Source: Phoronis ovalis
Taxonomy: Eukaryota; Phoronida; Phoronidae
Direction: 5' to 3'
Assembly (NCBI GenBank): GCA_028565635.1
Contig: JAOXYB010022770.1
Location: 1 to 16,811 of the forward strand
Length of the DNA stretch: 16,811 nucleotides
In this document: positions 13,270 through 16,811 of the stretch, in pieces
Numbering within the stretch: the first letter of the stretch is position 1
Layout: every line of letters begins with the position of its first letter
Position numbers and translations under genes: made by a program
Notes under the pieces: generated by a model
Databases searched by the model: none
The model's input: only the letters and a program-made list of their open reading frames with translations
Told to the model about the DNA's origin: nothing

Positions 13270-13533
13270 ATGACTGGTGTTTATCTAAAAACCACAAGAC
13301 TCACACTAGCAGGGGACACAATTAGTATGACAATCCGTGATCTAGCAGAAGTATCCCTTAATTCGCAAATGCGAGAATTAAAAAGTGCACAAGAGGCACT
13401 TAGAAAATCCATATCTATGAGAGAAAAAGAAATTCGAATGATATTAGCACAGACAGAAGATCCTAAGGAATTTGAAGAAATAGATGAAGATTTGTTTCAG
13501 CAATTACTAGAAGAAGTCAAGAGAAGTGAATAG
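13270..13533 (+). CDS. Small coiled-coil protein, 87 aa, unidentified
   Basis: I do not recognise the family. The predicted protein starts at an ATG preceded by TGA and other stops. Residues 1-22 are polar and beta-like (TTRLTLAGDTISMTIRD). Residues 22-60 are a likely amphipathic helix/coiled coil (LAEVSLNSQMRELKSAQEAL then RKSISMREKEIRMILAQ). Residues 61-87 are strongly acidic (EDPKEFEEIDEDLF). No signal peptide or membrane segment is seen. It would be translated from a two-exon mRNA whose leader exon is at about 13060-13131. AATAAA at 13551 and ATTAAA at 13585 offer poly(A) signals close to the stop, making a compact transcription unit. Codon use and composition look coding. It could also be one exon of a longer gene, because a weak donor-like GTGAAT overlaps the stop. 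Confidence 0.55.
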   Translation: MTGVYLKTTRLTLAGDTISMTIRDLAEVSLNSQMRELKSAQEALRKSISMREKEIRMILAQTEDPKEFEEIDEDLFQQLLEEVKRSE

Positions 13534-13596
13534 GAACAAGCAGAAAAAGAATAAACTATGTTATATATATAAACTGAACATAACATTAAAGAGACA

Positions 13597-13660
13597 TTTT
13601 TTATGCCCATCCACATAGTGCTCTATGTGGGCATAGTGTACACAATCAAAGAGTCGAGAG
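13597..13660 (+). repeat. Hairpin-led dispersed repeat, copy 2
   Basis: A T-run is followed by ATGCCC(ATC)CACATAG at 13603-13618, a TGCT loop, and CTATGTGGGCAT at 13623-13634, which pairs back except for a 3-nt bulge. The lead-in and hairpin match the copy at 9558 in layout (T-run, ATGCCCAT, CATAGTG, GGGCATA, AGT), but sequence after the hairpin quickly diverges. This points to a repeat family with a conserved terminal hairpin. Confidence 0.6.
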
Positions 13661-14325
13661 GTTGTGTGTGGATATGTGGTGCAGGGCTAAAACCTGTACT
13701 ACGATCTGTTCACATAGCTAGAGAACCAAGGCTTGCTCAATGTTGATACTACAGAGCACATATGGATTTTATATTTCATATTTTTACCTAGAATTAATAA
13801 AGATTTGGAAACTTTTCGTTGCCAATTGAACAATCATAAAGTCTCTCTTCAAATGAGCAGTAGAGGTTACCTGTTTGCGGTGGAAGGAAGTTGAATTATA
13901 AGACTTTTCAGTACTATCTACAGGTATTTTTCAAAGTTATACCCTTTTATGTCTTGTGTAAAAAAATTCCTCTGATAAAGTAAAAGGAAAGGTAATACAA
14001 ATGTCAACTCATATCAATATGTACAAAAAGTCATGAATCAAATATAGTTTGGATGCTGAAAACCGTTTGAAGTGCATTCAGGTGAATATATTGCCTGGAC
14101 TTGGAGGTTACCATTATATTTCCTAATCATCACATAGCTAAAAATTTATGATTTTTATAAAATATATTACAAAATTTTTGGCTACTTCCTAAAACATTTA
14201 TATTTCTAATTACCCCTATAATAAAATGCTTAATTCCATTACACCTCTAATTCAGCAATTGTGCTTAGCCCCCCCAAAAAAACTTTTTTACTATTTTTGG
14301 TAATTCCATAAAGAACGACGTGGAT
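13661..14325. other. AT-rich intergenic DNA, nothing recognised
   Basis: No open frame of note, tRNA-like fold or transposon end is apparent. A run of seven C followed by a run of seven A occurs at about 14270-14283. Confidence 0.5.
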
Positions 14326-15765
14326 ATGGCAGACCCGGTAAGAAAATAATTCATTAAAATTATTAACAGATGAAAACATTTCATAAAAAACATTTATGAA
14401 ATTAATCACAAGATATAAAAATAAATATCTATTAGCTATATCAATACATATTTAGGAAAGTAGCTATATGTTTGATAAAAAAAACAATTAACAAAAAAAT
14501 TAAATATACTTAAAAAATATTATTAATTGCAAGAGACAATGTCACTATAGCGATAATTAAGTACTGTTCCAGGCGTCATAATGAGGCCATCACCAGTTAC
14601 GGGTAGGGGTGGAATAGTATTTCCAAATAACACGAAATAAGGAAATACTTGTGTTGCTTGCATAAAAGCATAGGACTATTACAATATCTTATATTAGTTA
14701 AATCCAATTATCTTGATTTTCTATTTTAAGACAATAAGAGCATTTTATAATTGATCCTATAAAATACATATCAATTCAGTACATGGAAAAGTTGCCGACG
14801 GAATTCAAATTCATTTTAATACAGACCTACTTGTGTGAATATCACGTTTAGCTTCTTAACAAACTGTACAGATTTTTAATATAATATTAAATTTTCTGTA
14901 CAATGCTTCTGATCAAGTCACCAAAATATTTAAACCGCAAATGTTATGATTCTATACCCTCTGTGTATGTAAATATACCTTGTAATGATAATGGACATCA
15001 ATAGTACAAATCCAGATAATCACCTTTACCTAAATATATAAATTGTGATATGTGAACTAAATAGCAAACATTTAAAGGAATTGAACCCATCTTACAATAT
15101 TGGACCGATTATACACTTTCTACATCGGATGAAGACTAAAAAGATAATCATTCAAACAGACCAGTATTATTTTCAATAATATACTACATTTTCTCATACC
15201 CAAAACAAAGTCTTCAGTCAAATTAAATAATACCAATTTTTTACGAGATTCTGCAGAGGTACTGCTTTACGTGTATAATCATGAACAAAACGACGGTACT
15301 ACCCATTACATCCTAGTAAGATTTTAACTTATTTAACATTTTGAAGATGAAGGAAAGGAATATATGCTTAATGAACGTATAATACAAAAAAATAAGTAAT
15401 AACAGAGATAGACATGCATGCGCCAACTGATTTTCATCACTTTTACTGTACATATAAACATGTATGCTTAATATATAAATATTACGCAATTACTTTCTCT
15501 CAAATAGTCCATTTAAATAGCATACAGTGATGATTGTTCTAATCGGAGTGGTCTTTTTTTTTTGTTCGGGTGCGACGTTTAAATTATGTTAATAAATATT
15601 TAACTTCCTTAACTTTTAATCTAACCTGTTCATCTCAATGATAAGGTTATGTCTGTCATAATATACCTTCTTCAATAGATTTTTCCTGGAACAGTAATAC
15701 AAACAGAGGATCAGTGGCTGACGGAGAATGGTGAAATAGTGACCAATCCAGAAGAAGAAATGTAA
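14326..15765 (+). CDS. Speculative two-exon mini-gene, 32 codons
   Basis: A candidate first exon ATGGCAGACCCG (MADP, 14326-14337) is followed at once by a strong donor GTAAGA. An acceptor TTCAATAG ending at 15678 opens a 28-codon frame with an ordinary, acidic, protein-like translation (IFPGTVIQTEDQWLTENGEI, ending NPEEEM) and a TAA at 15763-15765. The phases agree (0/0). The ATG sits in ATATGGCAGA, which loosely resembles the ATGGCGG context of very short 5' leaders. Against it: the exons are tiny, the intron is 1.34 kb, and the peptide resembles nothing I know. The second exon might instead be the last exon of some other transcript. AATAAA at 15961 could end it. Confidence 0.22.
14338..15678. 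other. AT-rich non-coding DNA (intron of the mini-gene if real)
   Basis: The stretch is very AT-rich with homopolymer A and T runs and scattered stops in all frames. I found no coding sequence, RNA gene or clear inverted repeat. A run of ten T lies at about 15554-15563. Confidence 0.45.
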
Positions 15766-15924
15766 AACAGGCACCAACATTCCTTTGTGCTAGCATTATC
15801 TTTTAACATAACATTTCTAAGGTTACTTTATGTACTGTTACCGAGTCATAATATTCAATCATTTTAACATTATCAGCACTTTATGTATAACACGGCCGCC
15901 TACTACATTATAAGTTTTTAAATG

Positions 15925-16125
15925 GAAACTTACAACACTGTGTATCTACTACCTGGTTCTAATAAAACAAGAGATTGCTTTGGTCCCAGCGCGATGCACG
16001 TCGTTTGTCCAGCCGGCAGATGTGAGCTGGAATGCTCCATTCAAAAGGGAATTGCGGGATTGCTGGAAAGAATGGATGTGGCAAGGCCAACATACGCCAC
16101 AAGGAAACCTCAAGACAGCATCCAG
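15925..16125 (+). pseudogene. Pogo/Tigger-like DDE transposase fragment
   Basis: In the frame containing position 15980, the translation reads ALVPARCTSFVQPADVSWNA followed by PFKRELRDCWKEWM and GNLKTASR. The order IPxxCTSxxQPxDVSxNxPFK, then EWM, then GNxKxxSR is characteristic of the C-terminal part of the DDE domain (DDE_1 type) of pogo/Tigger/jerky-like transposases, and the Asp in QPADVS is the likely third catalytic acidic residue. Everything upstream of about 15925 is missing: there is no DNA-binding domain and no first two catalytic Asp. The remaining frame runs to a stop at 16199 but loses similarity after about 16125, where a GTTAGT donor-like site lies. This is a truncated remnant. 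Confidence 0.7.
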
Positions 16126-16182
16126 GTTAGTATTTCATGAATCACAGAGTACTGCGATAGGAAATGATCCACTCCCCGATGA

Positions 16183-16593
16183 CATGGCCCTTTCCCAGTA
16201 GATAACCCGTGTCCAACCAGCAACTCTTGGTGTTTCGATGTACATTTCCACCAAAACCGTGACGCTGAATGGGGTGTGACCCTCAACAAGTATAGGTGCA
16301 GACGAGGCAGCAACTCCCTAGAGGATTTACATGCGCATCTGTTGAACGCAGTCCCGTCCAAAAGATGTGGTGTTGTGCCTTTCCAGGTATGTACAGTATT
16401 ACCAGCATTTCAACAGCAGCTACTAGACACCTTAATCGTTTCTCAAATGGGTTTAACCGTCCATTCTGAATAATTTCAGGTGTACCTCATATCATTTACC
16501 GTACAGTGGAATGCACGGATGCAAGCCTTGCGCGTGGCTGATGAGAAAGGGAGACTTAGACCCTCGTCGTGCTTAGACCCTCGTCGTGCTTAG
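16183..16593 (+). pseudogene. RGSNSLE-motif protein remnant, two exons, transposon-like
   Basis: An open frame starts after TGA at 16180 and reads NSWCFDVHFHQNRDAEWGV then LNKYRCRRGSNSLEDLHAHL and LNAVPSKRCGVVPFQ, ending at the donor CAG|GTATGT (16386/16387). A 93-bp intron ends in TAATTTCAG at 16479. The phase-0 continuation reads VYLISFTVQWNARMQALRVA then DEKGRLRP and hits a stop at 16591 inside a tandem repeat. I recall similar YRCxRGxxxLExxHxHL...QWNxRM sequences in many uncharacterised, repeat-like proteins of invertebrates and fish, but cannot name the family. The E-x-x-H arrangement could be the end of a DDE-type catalytic core; that is inference. Confidence 0.5.
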
Positions 16594-16620
16594 ACCCTCG
16601 TCGTACTTAGACCCTCGTCG
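16555..16620 (+). repeat. 17-bp tandem repeat, 3.9 copies
   Basis: The unit CTTAGACCCTCGTCGTG occurs at 16555-16571, 16572-16588, 16589-16605 (last base A) and 16606-16620 (15 bp). The copies are almost identical, so the expansion is recent. Because 17 is not a multiple of 3, each copy is read in a new frame, and the third gives the stop that ends the preceding open frame. Confidence 0.95.
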
Positions 16621-16625
16621 CATAG

Positions 16626-16808
16626 CGCCTTAACCAGTCGGCAGAACTTCTGTTTGGCAAAGAACATCTGTTCGAGCCCAACTTTGCTGCGCCCATGCCG
16701 TATCCCGACCAATACGTAGACCCGATTGAGGAGTTGCTTGGGGTGGAGTATGCGTACACTCAGTCAACTGCATTTCGGCCAAAGCAGTACTACATGGAGA
16801 AAGGTTAG
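16626..16808 (+). pseudogene. Continuation of the RGSNSLE-motif protein, displaced frame
   Basis: After a TAG at 16623-16625 the frame stays open for 60 codons. It reads LNQSAELLFGKEHLFEPNFA then APMPYPDQYVDPIEELLGVE and AYTQSTAFRPKQYYMEKG, then TAG at 16806-16808, close to the window edge. A donor-like AAAG|GTTAG also overlaps that stop. The compact, GC-richer, clearly protein-like text directly follows the tandem repeat that breaks the preceding exon, and I read it as the same protein thrown out of frame. It could alternatively be a separate exon using the CATAG at 16621-16625 as acceptor. Confidence 0.45.
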
Positions 16809-16811
16809 ATT

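Noticed and set aside
16666-16685. tRNA-like T-loop GTTCGAGCCC
   Set aside because: No matching acceptor stem, D-arm or anticodon arm upstream; the bases are codons of a protein-like frame.

Overview
The window is animal nuclear DNA from an AT-rich invertebrate. It has spliced genes with long GT-AG introns, AATAAA/ATTAAA-type poly(A) signals, decayed transposons and long non-coding stretches. It shows no operons or bacterial-type systems. One gene, an Abl interactor (Abi) adaptor, is a metazoan-type component of the WAVE actin-regulatory complex. I cannot name the species. A sponge, cnidarian, mollusc or another invertebrate would all fit.

Layout. (1) Positions 420-4157, minus strand: a complete three-exon Abi gene, predicted 464 aa. 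A diverged spaced-repeat block lies in its first intron, and a possible promoter lies at about 4158-4260. (2) Positions 4261-8706: a long intergenic region. It holds a roughly 0.7 kb inverted-repeat element with TA flanks, a perfect 17-bp-stem hairpin and a faint trace of decayed coding sequence. (3) Positions 8759-10871, plus strand: a complete two-exon ADPRM-type Mn-dependent ADP-ribose/CDP-alcohol diphosphatase, predicted 316 aa. Its single coding intron carries a repeat that begins with an ATGCCC...GGGCAT hairpin and a second inverted repeat. (4) Positions 12428-12844: a fragment resembling the Gag of a Ty3/gypsy-type retrotransposon. (5) Positions 13060-13560: a small two-exon gene for an 87-aa coiled-coil protein that I do not recognise, with a YY1-like site in its 5' exon. 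(6) Positions 13603-15678: mostly empty AT-rich DNA with a second copy of the ATGCCC hairpin. It also holds a speculative 32-codon mini-gene with exons at 14326 and 15679. (7) Positions 15925-16811: GC-richer transposon debris, namely a pogo/Tigger-like transposase fragment followed by pieces of a second protein that carries an RGSNSLE motif and is interrupted by a 17-bp tandem repeat.

The two confident genes act in unrelated processes, actin regulation and nucleotide-sugar hydrolysis. They lie head-to-head about 4.6 kb apart with no evidence of functional linkage. I see no convincing new multi-gene system. The most useful leads are the orphan 87-aa gene, the RGSNSLE-motif protein family, and the structured repeats.
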